Shown: piece by piece, positions 22,411 to 33,909 of the stretch
How positions within the stretch are numbered: position 1 is the first letter of the stretch
How the letters are laid out: the number at the start of each line of letters is the position of its first letter
Origin: Allomyces arbusculus
Lineage: Eukaryota > Blastocladiomycota > Blastocladiomycetes > Blastocladiales > Blastocladiaceae
NCBI GenBank assembly: GCA_027604705.1
Contig: JADHYV010000016.1
Location: forward strand, 124,001 to 188,000
Length of the DNA stretch: 64,000 nucleotides
Direction: 5' to 3'
The notes under the pieces: model-generated
The model's database searches: none
Seen by the model: the letters and a program-made list of their open reading frames with translations, nothing else
Told to the model about the DNA's origin: nothing
Program-made: the position numbers and the translations under genes

Positions 22411-25182
22411 ATGCGTCTCGACACGACACCGGGCACGCCCACGTCTGGCAACCAGCTCGCTGTGGTCCTGGCGCCGCGAGCGCTGCCCAAGCAAGACAAC
22501 GATGGCGCCGGTTTACCTGAAGTGCGGATCGTGCCCGAGCACTACGTTCCACTCGACCAGCTCGCCCTGCTCAAGCCTGCCGAGCAGGTCGCGCACTTGG
22601 CCGGCTCGCCCGTCGTCTCGCACCGCGTCTACCTCGGCCGTATGCTCGGCGACCTCCTCCCCGGCATCCACCGCGCCGCAACGCTGCTCGACGCACTCCC
22701 GTCGCTGTTCAAGCTCGTCACCGACCCGGACGACGGCGTGCGGCTCGCGTGCGCGAGCAGTCTCGCGAAACTCGTTGCCGGGTACCAGGAAACGGCTGAC
22801 CATGTGCCGCTCGCCGACCAACTCGACGCGGCCACGCTCGCAGCGCCTTCGGTCGCCGCGCCGGGCGCGACAGCAATGCCGGAGTGGACGCCCGAGACGT
22901 GTTTGGCCATGATTCGCGCGCTCGACCCGACCGCGACTGCTATCGTGCCTGGCGGGATCCCGGCGTGCGTCGCCAACGTGATCCTGCTCCCACTTCTCGT
23001 CGACCCGCAAGACCGTGTCGCGCACCTCGCCAAAGATCAGCTCCTCGACGCTCTCCACCAGCACCCGCGCGCGGCCTCGCCTATTCTGTTCTGGGCTGCA
23101 CGGCTTGCGCACCTGTCGCCTGACATGGCCCTCGCGCTGCTGCGGTGGCGTGCGCCTGCTCCTGCGTCCGAAAACGGCGAGGCCGAGACCGGTTCCGACG
23201 CCACGGCCGCGACCACGACCACCCCGACTATCGACCCAACACTCGTCAGCGTGCAGTTTGTGCTCACGCAGTCGGGACCGCACGACATGTACGCGTCGGC
23301 GTGGGGTCGTGCAACGCCCGCGATGACTGAGACTCCGCGGCAGCGCCTCGACCACCTCCACCTCGCAGCGTTAAACCTGCTCGCAGATCCGCTCGTTCAT
23401 GGCGCGTGCGACGCGCATGACCGCGCCGCGCTCGCGGCCCTCCTCCCCGCCCACCGCACCTCGGCTAACCACCACATTCGCGCCGCGTGTGCTGCAGCGT
23501 GTGCCGCCGCAGCGGGCGTTTCCGCGACCGTGCTCGCAACGACCGTCCTCCCAACACTCGTGTCGCTCGCGGGCGACCGGCTCTACATTGTGCGTCGGCG
23601 CGTCGCCGAGGCCGTCCCGCCCCTGCTCGAGAAAATGCCGACGCGGCAGCGTCGGTCGCTCGGGCGGGAACTCGTCGACCAGTTGCTAGCTGACGCGTCC
23701 AAGGCCGTGCGCGACACCATGTATGCCGGGCTCGCACGCGTTTTGATTGCGCTCGCTGCGGGCGAGCCCGAGAAAGTCATTGATGACTGGGGCTACCCGG
23801 ACGGGCTCGCGATGGTCGTTGACGGCGGTACCGGTAGCTGCGGTGAGAAACACTTGTCCGAGACGGGATCAACCGCAAGTGCGCCGACGCCCGTCGGGGC
23901 CGCGAGCGGTGGCGAGACCGAGCCTGAGTCCGACTCGGACCGCGCGCGCGACTCGGTCGTGATTGACGACGCCGACATTGAGCTCGACGAGTCGACCGCG
24001 GCCCTACCGGTCGTGACGCACCCGCTCCTCGCGTACCCGCCCATCCCCGTGGTCCCGCCGCGCGCGCCGTTCCCGGCCCACGTTCCCGCGCACTTGTTGC
24101 AGACCTTCTGCCTGCACAAGTTGCGCTGGAAGGACCCGGACCGCGTCGCCAAGTGCGCGTATACGTTCCCGGCGCTCGCCGCGACCATGCCGCGCGCCTG
24201 GTGGCGCGCGTGGTTCCGGCCGCTCTTCACGCAACTCGCCACCGATGCGGCCGTCCGTGCCCCGCTCGTCGCCGCCGTGCCCGTGCTCGCACAAGTGATT
24301 CCACCGACAGCGGTCGCGGACGACCTCCTCCCGGCCCTCGCAGGCTGGATGGCGCTCACGCACGTGCCCGCGGTCCTCGCGCGCGCGCCGGCGCCGTCCT
24401 CGCCCGAGGCGACTCGCGCGGCGGAAACCCTGATCCGCGCGCCGCTCGACCGCGCGAGTGACGCAGCGTGGGGCACGCGCGAAGCAATCGCGAAAGCAAT
24501 TCCGAGCTACCTCGCGCTCTACGCACTCCCGCATGTGCAGGACCGGTGGGGGCACGTCGTGTTCAGCAATGCGCCCCCCACCACCGCCGGTGCGGTCTTG
24601 ACCCCGCCGGCGTCCCCGACGCCGGCGACCGACCCTGCCGCGGAACTCGCGCACGACACGGGCGTCTTCGACGACACCCCGTCGTCGTCCCCGCCGCTCC
24701 CAACGCCGCCCGCGGAACCCGCCGAGCGGGACCCGTCGCACGCGGCAGCACGCGCATGGGCGGTCCTCGCGCCGGTGCTCGCGACCTTGCTCGCGGACCG
24801 CGCGCACGCCGTGCGCACCGCCGCGGCCACGTCCGCCGCAGTCATCGCGACCCACTTCCCGTGCGCGCGCGCCGACATTCTCGCGCGCGTCGCCGTGTTG
24901 GCGGATGGCGAGGGCCACGCGCCCGCGGCGGCCGCGCGGGTCCTCGCGGGCCTCGTCGACTTGGGCGACGATGTGGATGCCGTGGAGGTCGCGGTCGGGA
25001 AACTCGCGCGAAGTGGGGTCGTCGGGGTGCGGCTGGCGGCGGCGGACGCGGTGGCCAATTTGGAACACCGGCATGGCGCGTTTTTGCGGGAGGCGAGGGA
25101 GCTACTGGAGGGGGATGCGGTGCCAGCGGTCAGGGAGAGGGTGATGGCGCGGGCCGCGGAGGAGGTGGCGATGGAGGAGTGA
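22411..25182 (+). CDS. HEAT-repeat protein resembling protein phosphatase 4 regulatory subunit 1
   Basis: Single long frame of 923 residues from the ATG at 22411; the frame is also open upstream to a possible acceptor (CCTAG) near 22280, so an extra 5' exon is possible. The protein is built of amphipathic HEAT-type helix pairs, for example DALPSLFKLVTDPDDGVRLA, LLVDPQDRVAHLAKDQLLDAL and DRAHAVRTAAATSAAVIATH. The segment VAKCAYTFPALAATMPRAWW followed by LFTQLATDAAVRAPLVAAVP parallels the IARHCAYSLPGVALTLG block of human PPP4R1. That family binds the PP4 catalytic subunit and tunes its substrate choice. An acidic Ser-rich insert lies around residues 475-530. HEAT architecture is clear; the PP4R1 assignment rests on one good block plus overall order. 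Confidence 0.7.
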   Translation: MRLDTTPGTPTSGNQLAVVLAPRALPKQDNDGAGLPEVRIVPEHYVPLDQLALLKPAEQVAHLAGSPVVSHRVYLGRMLGDLLPGIHRAATLLDALPSLFKLVTDPDDGVRLACASSLAKLVAGYQETADHVPLADQLDAATLAAPSVAAPGATAMPEWTPETCLAMIRALDPTATAIVPGGIPACVANVILLPLLVDPQDRVAHLAKDQLLDALHQHPRAASPILFWAARLAHLSPDMALALLRWRAPAPASENGEAETGSDATAATTTTPTIDPTLVSVQFVLTQSGPHDMYASAWGRATPAMTETPRQRLDHLHLAALNLLADPLVHGACDAHDRAALAALLPAHRTSANHHIRAACAAACAAAAGVSATVLATTVLPTLVSLAGDRLYIVRRRVAEAVPPLLEKMPTRQRRSLGRELVDQLLADASKAVRDTMYAGLARVLIALAAGEPEKVIDDWGYPDGLAMVVDGGTGSCGEKHLSETGSTASAPTPVGAASGGETEPESDSDRARDSVVIDDADIELDESTAALPVVTHPLLAYPPIPVVPPRAPFPAHVPAHLLQTFCLHKLRWKDPDRVAKCAYTFPALAATMPRAWWRAWFRPLFTQLATDAAVRAPLVAAVPVLAQVIPPTAVADDLLPALAGWMALTHVPAVLARAPAPSSPEATRAAETLIRAPLDRASDAAWGTREAIAKAIPSYLALYALPHVQDRWGHVVFSNAPPTTAGAVLTPPASPTPATDPAAELAHDTGVFDDTPSSSPPLPTPPAEPAERDPSHAAARAWAVLAPVLATLLADRAHAVRTAAATSAAVIATHFPCARADILARVAVLADGEGHAPAAAARVLAGLVDLGDDVDAVEVAVGKLARSGVVGVRLAAADAVANLEHRHGAFLREARELLEGDAVPAVRERVMARAAEEVAMEE

Positions 25183-25489
25183 GAGGGGTGGAGTGTGTGT
25201 CGGTTGGTTTTTGAAGGGATGAATGGTTTTGGGAAATTTTTGTTTTCATTGTTGGTTTCTGGTTTGGTTTTGGCTTCTGGTTCGCCTCGTTCCTTTGTAT
25301 GTAGGGAATGCGCAGGCGCGGCGAAGGAGAGGGCCGCGCGGGAGAATGTTGGAGCGCGTTGTATGATAAAGATATACACGGGATCTCGCTGTGAATGGTG
25401 TGCGTCGCAAGTCGTGGAGGACGGGGGAGGGCAGAAGCACCAGGAGTGGCAGTAAAGAGTCGGCCTCTCACGGCCAGGCCCATGGCATT

Positions 25490-26408
25490 CGGCTTGCTTG
25501 CAAGACGCGTCGTGCCACATGGCCATTTCCCATCCACCCGTGGAGCTCGTCGTTTTTGGCAGCGTGGTCACGGAGGAATTGCTCCTGATCGTGACTGCGC
25601 TGGCCGTCAACGAATCGGCGGTGCTGGTGATTGTGTTGGCGGATGGCGAATCGGCGGGACTGGCCGCGCCGCTGGTGGTCAACGAAACGGCCGACGTGCT
25701 GGCCGTGGTGGCCGCCATTACCGTGGACGACTTGCCGAGGTCCTCGGTGAGCTGGTCAGCGTGCTCACCGGCTCGGACAAGGTCGTGGTTTCCAGCGTCG
25801 TCGTGTTGACGGCGGTTTACTGTACCGGAAAATCAAACGAAATGGGACCGATCCTCGATGCTGATTGCGAGTTCAACCCAATGAAGCCCAACATCTTGAC
25901 AAACTGCACACTCGTACCGCCAAACCACAGGGACCGAGGAACGAGGAATGACCCAGCAGATCGACGGTACTCGGCGAGATGGCGCACGTTTGATGAGAAA
26001 AAGGTCCTAGGCCGAGCTAGGCCGTCGTTGCATTTGGCCAGCGTATTGAACCATTTGAGGCAGCACCAAGTTGGCCACAGTTGCCGCCGCGTACTGGAAC
26101 GTGAACAGCAAACCCGAAAATGCCGTCACATCGACACACGGCAGGTCTTTGCGGAAAAAGCCTGTACTTGCAGGCACCTCGGCGTGGTTGTTGGCGACGG
26201 GGCGCCTGAAACGAGGATGTTGCTGTGCGAAAAGTCGTCAATGAGCAGCGGCGTGCACGTATCCGCAGGCGCGAGCACCGGCGCCGCTTGCAGCGCATAA
26301 CAGCAGCGTTGCAACGAAGACAACCAACGGTGCGGCGGCCTGACGAAGCTGTTGTGCCGGCGCACCAGGTCTGGCGGACCAGGAGCGCTGACGGGCAATC
26401 ATCCTCAT
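25490..26408 (-). pseudogene. Decayed paralogue of the neighbouring secreted mucin-like gene
   Basis: The ATG at 26408 opens a good signal peptide (QLRQAAAPLVVFVATLLLCA). One base out of frame follows DTCTPLLIDDFSHSNI, then KDLPCVDVTAFSGLLFTFQY and, around 25980-25810, GSFLVPRSLWFGGTSVQFVK, each matching the intact gene at 27162-29117 (DDFSHGNV, ENLPCVDVTASTGVSFTF, GSFFIPRSAWFGGRDVQFLK). A stop follows FDFPVQ before a Ser/Thr-rich tail (TTSGAASPADSPSANTITS) that is also broken from the domain. About 20 residues present in the paralogue between DDF and the LPCVDV block are missing. At least three disruptions make this a pseudogene of a host gene rather than a gene with introns. Confidence 0.65.
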
Positions 26409-27161
26409 GATGGAAATAGCGATGTCAGCCTCTATGTATTCGACAACAATTAAACTACAACGGGCAGATTCCAAGGTAAGCTCGAGAGAATGAACGGGTT
26501 GGGAAGCTTGGAAGATCCTGGGAGGGGAGGCCAGATCTTGAGATGAGCGAGCAAGTTCCTCTTGTCCCAGTCCTCTGTGGCGTTGAGGCACGGCCGGGCC
26601 GCCGGCTGGCCGGCGATATTTTGCGCAAATGGCGCCTGGTTGTACCCATGTGTCCGCGCCGCCCAGGGGCTTTGATGAGACCCTCTTGCAGGCTGCAGGC
26701 TGATGCTGAAACCTCATCGAGGGGATCAGGATTTACTTCAAACCGAAACTTCGAGGGAGGTGGAGATCAAGCTTTGGAGAGCCATGTCATTCCGACGGCG
26801 CGTCTCACAGCCGTCTCGCATCCACCACGGCGCACTGCTTGTCGGTGACCCGCATGTGTCTGATGCGAGCCTTCCAGAGGTGCGCGTCCACGCCCGCTGC
26901 GGGGTCCGAAAGCCGGTGCAAGACCGGCCATCCGGGCAAGGAAAATGCTCTTCTTTTCCGGCGTCACCTGATCGATCAAGACCGGATTATCGTGAAGCAA
27001 ACAATAATGGAGCATGTTGGAAATGAGCGACGGCTCCGAAGCGACGATGAACGAAAAACATAAACCAAGATCAGATGACGGAACAACAGAAAGCCATCAA
27101 CCCTACCCACCAAGCGCAACCACGACGTCCCCTCGGCGCAACTTCCCCGCTTCGCGGGCGT

Positions 27162-29117
27162 CTACTTCGCGACCACTGTGGTCTCAGCATCCATTCGGGT
27201 GCCCGACGCGGCGACCATGCCATACCCGGCCTCGCCCGCACGCAGATTCGCCGACCCGTTTCGACGGCGACGCTGCACGACGACCGCTGCCGCGACGGCA
27301 GCGCCCACCACCGCAACCGCAATGGCGGCAGGTACGGCCGGATCAAATGAAGCAGTCGTTGCCATTTCTGGTGCGCTCGGGAGACTGACAGCGGCAGCAG
27401 TAATATCCACATCGTACTTGACGAGCGCCCGCGCAGGACGCGGACGGTCGGACTGCACCGTGACGAGCGGCACGGCGACAGGCGCGACCACGACGACTGG
27501 GGACTGGAACGCCGTGACAGTCTTGGTCGACATGGAGAGTGTGAAACCCGGAGCCACGGGTGGGGCCGAGAGCGTGATGGTCATGGGCCAAGCTGGCGGC
27601 ACCAAAGCGCGAGGCGCGGATGTCGTCGCTGGGCTGGAAGGCGGGACGCTGGGTCGCGCTGGCGTGGACCAGAATGGGTGCAACGACGGAAGAGTGAGCG
27701 GATGTGTGGGCTCATGGTGGTGGACCGAATCGCCCGGATGCGCTGGATGGTCTGGGTGGGCCGGATGGTCCGGGTGCATCGGACGGTCTGGGCGCGTCGG
27801 GTGGTCGGGCACGATCAAAGTCGGCTTCGACTGGCAAGGCCTCGTGTCGGTCTTGACAGTCGTCGAGGTCAGTAACAGGCTGGCCGTAGCCGGTGCGCGC
27901 GTCGAGGTCGTAGAAGTCCCAAACGAGGTGGTCGTGTTGGCCGACGCGCGGATGGTCGTTGTCGAGTACGCCGACACGGTCGTGGATGCCGTGACAAGAA
28001 CAGCAGCGGAACTCGTTTGTGCCGTTCCCGTCGTCGCAGTCGTTCCAGGTGCCGTCGAGAGATAGGAAACCGTCGTCGAGGCCAACGAACCTGAAACCGC
28101 CGCGGTAGCACTCGTGGCCGACGAGTTGGTCGGCAAGACGGTTGCGCTGGGCACGGGAAAACTGGTGGAGAGCGTGGAGCTCATCGTCGACAAGTCAGCC
28201 GTCGTGCTTGTCGTGTCGGTCGACGACGCCGTGAGCAAATCGGCGGTGGACAATACGGTGCTGCTTGTTTCCGATACCGTGTTCGAGGTGCTGGCCGCAG
28301 TCGACGAATCGGTGGTACCGGTCGTGCTGCTTGTCGTCAACAAATCGGTTTTCGTGCTCGTAGTGGTAGCCGCCGATTCCGTACTGGACAAAGCCGAGTT
28401 CGCCGTCGACGAGGTGGTCAGGGTGGTCAACGACTCGGATGACGTCGTGGCCGAGAGCGTTGTCGTCGTATTCACGGCTTGTTGCTCCGAGCACTCAAAC
28501 CAAATCGGCCCCACGACGGCTGGTGAATACGCATCGAAGTAGAGAGCCATCATCTTGAGGAACTGCACGTCCCGTCCCCCAAACCACGCAGACCGAGGAA
28601 TGAAGAATGACCCATCGGATTGGCGGTAATTGGAAAGATTATTCAGGGTCAGTGAGATCCCAGGTTGTGTCGAACCCCCGTTGCAGCTGGCGAGATCGCT
28701 GTAACCGGTCTGTATCAGTCGGTTCGGCGCAAGGATGGATGTCGTTGCCATCGTGGGCTTGAACGTGAAGGACACGCCCGTAGAAGCCGTCACGTCCACG
28801 CACGGAAGATTTTCGCGCAAATAACTCCAAGAGCTCGTCGAAGGGACTTGGAGATGGTTGTCTGCAACGGGGCACACAGTATTTGACAAAGCGGTGCCAC
28901 CAACCGAGTTGGGTGTCCAGGGCGCCGAGTTGAGAACGTTCCCGTGGGAAAAATCATCAATCAAGACCGGTGTGCACGTTTCCGGTGCAGCGAGGGTAAG
29001 CGGGAGCATTGCGTCCAAGGCCACCACGGCCAGAACGACGAGGATCACGGCCAGTGCAGGTCGAGGATGCTGCTGCGCGGGGGGGGCGGCGGCCGGCCCG
29101 AGGCGTGCGGCTTTCAT
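27162..29117 (-). CDS. Secreted or surface mucin-like Ser/Thr-rich protein with N-terminal cysteine domain
   Basis: Intronless frame of 651 residues from the ATG at 29117. A basic leader precedes a signal sequence (ALAVILVVLAVVALDAML). The N-terminal globular domain (about residues 45-210) has paired cysteines and the pattern CTPVLIDDFSHGNV ... LPCVDVTASTGVSFTF ... FECS, suggesting a beta-sandwich, possibly carbohydrate-binding (inference). A long Ser/Thr-rich stalk follows, likely O-glycosylated, then a Pro/His segment with HPDHPAHPDHPAHPGD repeats, and a C-terminal hydrophobic segment (AAIAVAVVGAAVAAAVVV) followed by QRRRR, which fits a membrane anchor with a short cytosolic tail. It looks like a wall or surface adhesin. 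A broken paralogue lies immediately downstream on the same strand. Confidence 0.8.
   Translation of the reverse strand: MKAARLGPAAAPPAQQHPRPALAVILVVLAVVALDAMLPLTLAAPETCTPVLIDDFSHGNVLNSAPWTPNSVGGTALSNTVCPVADNHLQVPSTSSWSYLRENLPCVDVTASTGVSFTFKPTMATTSILAPNRLIQTGYSDLASCNGGSTQPGISLTLNNLSNYRQSDGSFFIPRSAWFGGRDVQFLKMMALYFDAYSPAVVGPIWFECSEQQAVNTTTTLSATTSSESLTTLTTSSTANSALSSTESAATTTSTKTDLLTTSSTTGTTDSSTAASTSNTVSETSSTVLSTADLLTASSTDTTSTTADLSTMSSTLSTSFPVPSATVLPTNSSATSATAAVSGSLASTTVSYLSTAPGTTATTGTAQTSSAAVLVTASTTVSAYSTTTIRASANTTTSFGTSTTSTRAPATASLLLTSTTVKTDTRPCQSKPTLIVPDHPTRPDRPMHPDHPAHPDHPAHPGDSVHHHEPTHPLTLPSLHPFWSTPARPSVPPSSPATTSAPRALVPPAWPMTITLSAPPVAPGFTLSMSTKTVTAFQSPVVVVAPVAVPLVTVQSDRPRPARALVKYDVDITAAAVSLPSAPEMATTASFDPAVPAAIAVAVVGAAVAAAVVVQRRRRNGSANLRAGEAGYGMVAASGTRMDAETTVVAK
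27735..27815. repeat. Short tandem repeat encoding His-Pro-Asp units
   Basis: The minus strand encodes repeated (R/H)P(D/M)(R/H)P and HPDHPAHP units inside the mucin-like protein. The DNA repeats are imperfect copies of an approximately 9-15 bp ggatg/gtccgg unit. Confidence 0.6.
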
Positions 29118-29906
29118 CGTAGTGTGGGCCAAAATGGCCGGTTTCTACCACAGATCAACGAATCACGAATCACGGTTAGTCGAAAGTCGAGCCCAGCTTG
29201 CAAGGTCCTTCGAGTGCGAACCGCGGACCACGGTGCGGTGTGTGATGAGGCGAGCGAACCGATGAAGTTGCCGACGGAGAGCGTGAACGAAAATTGGAGG
29301 AGAGGGGGATGAAGAGGAAGCGCGCGCACACGCCGCTCTGCTCTGTACGAGATTATTGGTGCCGCTTTTGAGAGGAAATGAGGTCCAACGATCAGCCTCC
29401 GCGGGACCGCGCGGCGGTTGCAATTGGCAATCAGCGCGCGGTATGCAGCCACTCTGCGCAATACGAGTCGCGCAATACCGCTGTGCTGTCCTCAACGCAG
29501 GCATATACGTTTTCCTTCCTCTCGCTGCTAGAGGTTGATTTGTTGCCCATGGTGCGCTGCAATCTCAATCACCCGAGGCCCTGTTCGACTTGGTGAGGAC
29601 CAAAACCGACGGCCACGGACACATCAATCATGCTCGCAATCAGAGCACAGGACGGAGAAACATGGCCCTGTTTCTGCTGGCACTGTTTCTGCTGGTCGTT
29701 TCTGCCCCAGAGCTGCAGGCTGAGCCTCGGAGAAGCAAGGCAAGGACGAGTGTACGCGCTCGGTGAAGGCGTTCGGCGCGAGCGAACCCGCCAGCTCATG
29801 ACGGAGCGATCCTGTCAGGGCCATGGTTGATACAACAGCGATCCCCTCACCTACGTCAATCGACGCCAAGCCGTTTCCTTGACCAGATTCGTGTCTATTT
29901 CCAATA
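29118..29906. other. Intergenic, no gene seen
   Basis: This lies between the 5' end of the mucin-like gene and the 3' end of UBA2, both on the minus strand. Open frames are short and unremarkable; the part near 29118 should carry the mucin-like gene promoter. Confidence 0.4.
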
Positions 29907-32074
29907 TCAACCCAAGGCGATCACGCCGTCCGCATCCTCCTTGGGCTTCGTCGACGTCTCCGTCGTGCCATTGTCCGCACCGCACTCGGTCATGATAATA
30001 TCCTCATCGTCGTCATCCACGGCCATGACCACCTCACCGTCCGACTCGTCGCCACCCGCCACTGGCACGTCCTGCACCTTGGGTGGTGCCGGCTTGGTCC
30101 ACAAATGCGGCACGTCGCCGAGAATCGCGACCCCGTTGCCGCCCTTCCCCACGGGCTTTTGGATATAGACCGACAGCGGCTGCACGAGCTGGTCGTCCTG
30201 GTCGTAGGCGTCGATGAGCAAGAACGCGTGGTGTGGCGGCACGTTCAGGTCGGCCAGCGTGCGGCCCAAGTTATCGTCGAAATCCGGGTCGTACAGCATG
30301 CGCGCGCCCTCGAGCACCGTGACATTATCCACAGGCAAATCCGAGAACGTCTCGGCAATCGCCTCGAGTAAGTCGCCCAGCGTCGTACTCGCCGTTTCGA
30401 CAGCCACCTGCACATAGGCGCGTGCACAGATCGCGCACGAGCTCAGCGGCGGGAACAGCTTGTCGCGCGCGAGGACTTGGTTGGGCCGGGAGACGAGGTG
30501 CTGCGCGGCCGGTGGGGCGGTGAGCGGGTCGGTGGTCTCGGCCATGACGCGGCCCTCAAAGACTTGCAGTGCGTGCAGGACCATGAGGCCGGCGATGACT
30601 CCGTTGGTGGTCGCGACGATTGGGACAATGTTGCCGGCCATCGACTTGATTTCGAAAAACGTCTTGAGCGCGATTTGGTAGACGTGGCACCGCAGGTTCG
30701 CGGCGGCCGAGACAAAGAACATGGCCGCGTCGTCGTCCTTGTCAAAGGATTGAGGGCCGGACGCGGCATACCGCTTGGCGAGCGCGGCCGTGCTATCCGA
30801 ACAGGATGTGGGTCAGTTGGTGGCAATGAAGCGCGGAGCTAAAGCGCCCACGAACCTTTGCAGGAATACCTTGATCGTCTCCTCGAGCGTCATGACACGG
30901 CGGTGCGCCATTTCGTCGGCAAGCGGGTCGCGCAATGCGTTTGCGGCCGCGATGAGCGCGTCAACGTCGAGCGGCACGGGCTTTTGCCGCATCTGCCACA
31001 GACCCTCCATGCCAAGCAGTCGCTCAATGTCGTGCCGGTAGATCTTGACTAACACGCGCTCGGCGAACCCGGGCAAACCGGCCGACTGCTTGAGCTCTCG
31101 CAGCGCCTGCGCCTCACGGGCCAGTTCCTGCACTTGCTTGGCTGTTGGTCACCACGAGGAGATCAAAATCGAGAACTCGCGTGGTCGGGATAAAAGGTCA
31201 AAGTACCGTTGGTCGTGTCGTTGACCTGGTTCGCATCGCCCTCGTCCTCGTCCTCGCCAAAGAGCTGCCTACAACCAGACCGTACCGTCAGCACCATTCG
31301 CAACGAGCTGAAAACGGGTGGAGACGCACGGGAACAGAAAGTTCTTGGCCCAGACAATGCAATGAATCGGTGCAGACGGCGTACTGCGGATCGTGCACAC
31401 CGGGAACGTCTTGGGCGTCGGCTTCGGGTGGCAGTCGTAGCACTCGGTGATTCCAGGTTGGATGATCGTCGACTGGCCCGAGTAACCCGCAGTGCCGGCG
31501 TCAATGAGCGGCACCTTGCCGGCAACACACATCAGGTTCACGTGGCGGCGCGCATCTGCAGGGAGACAATCGTCAAATCGAATTCGGCGCGGAGATGCGG
31601 AAGGCGGGCAAAGGAAGCGCACCCAAGTTGTCGAGCGCGTTGAAGACCACGTCAAACGACTTGAACCAGGCCAGATCAAACTGCGGGTCCTTGATATTGC
31701 CGTGGTGCGAGATGATCGCGATGTTGGGGTTGAACCGCAGCGCGCTTTCGCGGGCGACCTGCAGCGAATTTCAGGCACCAGGGTCAGCACAACCCCGACC
31801 AGATCCAAATTCGCCGTGTCGATCTTGCCCAACGACGTACGTGCGCCTTGGACTGCGAGACATGTTGGCGCTGGAACAAAAACTGGCGGTTCAGGTTGGT
31901 CACGTCGATCGTGTCGAGATCGACAAGCTCAATGTGGCCGAATCCGAGCATGGCCAGGTTCTTGAGCAGCTCGCAGCCGATGCCGCCGGCGCCGACCATC
32001 AAGACGCGTGCATTCTCGACTTGTGCAAAGAGTTGGGTGCCCAACAGGGCGCGCGACGGCGCGTGGCGGTCCAT
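29907..32074 (-). CDS. UBA2: SUMO-activating enzyme subunit 2 (UBA2)
   Basis: Six exons: 32074-31841, 31758-31623, 31555-31330, 31268-31207, 31141-30856 and 30792-29907, joining in frame to 609 residues. The adenylation domain shows [34 protein letters not shown] and the metal-binding CYDCHPKP cysteine. The catalytic cysteine is in [13 protein letters not shown] (about Cys177), followed by [12 protein letters not shown]. The C-terminal part has [34 protein letters not shown], a CxxC pair ([11 protein letters not shown]) and a ubiquitin-like domain (residues ~430-530). With AOS1 it activates SUMO and passes it to Ubc9 in the nucleus. All key residues seem present. The tail is acidic rather than showing an obvious basic nuclear signal. 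Confidence 0.96.
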
Positions 32075-32301
32075 AGTCGTTGATCGCAGGGGTGCCTGGA
32101 GGACTTGGCTGCAGCGAGTGAACTTGCAGTCAGCACTGGCAGTCTGCGTCAGAGCTGTGACTCAGATCCGTGCCGCTGCCCTGATCAGGACCTTCGTGAA
32201 GCCACAGAGTCGCCAGCTTGCTGTGCTGGCAGTGTCAGAGCAGCGATCACACCGCGAGCAATCAACTTGTCGATTCTCAAGCAACTTGCTGCAATTAGTT
32301 G

Positions 32302-33909
32302 ATGACGAACATGGAGGACCCGACAATTCAGCGGCTGCTCGACTGGTGGCGGGAAAATGGTGCTCCAGAGCCTGTTATGGAGGTTCGAGACGTACCAGGT
32401 GCTGCATCACGCAACTAGCAAGTTCAATTGCTCGAGACATGTTGACTCAAGTGATCAAGCGGCGCTCGAGCGCTGTTTTCAATAATGACGAAGAACGGCC
32501 GCAACCGGTCGCTTTTCGTCACGGCAAAGACTGATTGTCCTTGGTTGGTGCTTGCAGGCGCGGGTCGGGGCATGTTTGCGGTTCGGGATATCGAGGTAAA
32601 CTAAATCCACTCTTTCATGATTTTCAATTCGATGATTTCACGCCGAGAACACCACCACCTGCCAGCTTGACCGCCCTTTACCACTCCTCTGTTAGCCCAA
32701 GGAGCCGATTGTCCAAGTTCCGCGCAAGTTACTCGTCTCGCGAACGGCCGTCCTGTCCAAGTGGTGCCCAGTCCTGACCAAGTCGCCGCGTGCCGCTCGG
32801 CTCTCGGAGCACTGCGTGCTCGCCGCGTTTCTGGTCCTGCTCAAGCTCCAAGCGCCATGCGTCGAGCCAAACGTCCACGAGTTTTGGGCGCCATACTTGG
32901 CCACGGTACCGGCGCAGTTCACGAACCTGTTTTTCGATGGCGCCATGCACGATTGCGAGTTTATGCCGCAGGATACCAAGAGTGCGCTTCTCCGTGTGCT
33001 TCGCTCGCATCCAAGTCTTGCGAATTCTAACGGCGGAGGATGGCACTAGGGCGACTCGACACGCAGATCCGCACCGTGCGCACCGACTTGGCCGCTTTCA
33101 CCTCCGTCCTGCACGACCTCGTCGACCAGCACCTCCTCCCCTCCTCCCTCGCCGTCGCACCCGAAACGTTCAACTGGGCGTGGTTTGCCGTCAACTCGCG
33201 GTGCGTGTCGCTGCAAATGCTCCCCACCCCCGGCGGCCGCCGCACCGCTGCGTCCAAATCAGCGGACACGATGGCGCTCGCGCCGTTCCTTGACATGATC
33301 AACCACTCGCCCACAACCACCGTCACCGTTGTTGCGCCGCCCACCTCGCCGTACTACGCGATGCATACTGGTCAATCGTGGTTGCGCGGAACCGAAGTGT
33401 TCATCCACTACGGCGACCACGCGCCGTGGGACCTGTACGTCGAGTACGGGTTCGCCGTCCCCGCCAGCAACCACCCCGTCTCGGTGCGCACCTTCGTGGA
33501 GCGATCGTTCCCAGAGTCCGACGACCGGTTTGCGTGGCGGTGGGGGGCGTTGCGCGATGTGGGCCTGTTGGGCGGCATGCACGACGACCAGTTGCTCGTG
33601 CTGCCGGTCTCATTTGTGCTCGAGTTGGTCTTGCGGTTGATGTTCTTGCCGGACAAGATGTGCCGCGGCGGAATCGCGTCGCCGGGGTACCGCGCGTGGA
33701 CGAAGCGGTATTATGAGGGGGACGAGGGGCAGCCGGTTGCCGACGAGGAGCCACTGGTGCGGAAGTGGATTGCCGCGGCACGGAGGAAGGCGTTGGTGCA
33801 GCGTGAGGCGTACCTCGCGGAGGTGAAGAAGGGGGAGGGGGTGATCCCGGAGACGTTGAGGGTGATTTTGGACGATGAGGTGAACGTGTTGCGGTCAAGT
33901 GTGGAATAG
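32302..33909 (+). CDS. SET-domain lysine methyltransferase (SETD3/SETD4/RKM-like)
   Basis: Exons 32302-32398, 32558-32595, 32696-32981 and 33050-33909 join in frame to 426 residues. An N-terminal LLDWWRENGA helix leads to the SET start GAGRGMFAVRDIE (the glycine-rich cofactor loop, split by an intron after GAC GTA CCA G). The core has WFAVNSRCV and DMINHS, the hallmark NHS cofactor-binding motif of this class, then FIHYGDHAPWDLYVEYGF, the conserved Tyr region. A helical Rubisco-LSMT-like substrate-binding domain follows (residues ~290-426). Such enzymes methylate lysines or histidines of ribosomal or other non-histone proteins; the substrate here cannot be told. The second exon is only 38 nt. 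Confidence 0.88.

Noticed and set aside
24519-25718. 399-codon minus-strand frame covering the PP4R1-like 3' end
   Set aside because: Only its first ~60 codons (Ser/Thr-rich) belong to the decayed mucin paralogue; the rest is antisense to conserved HEAT repeats.
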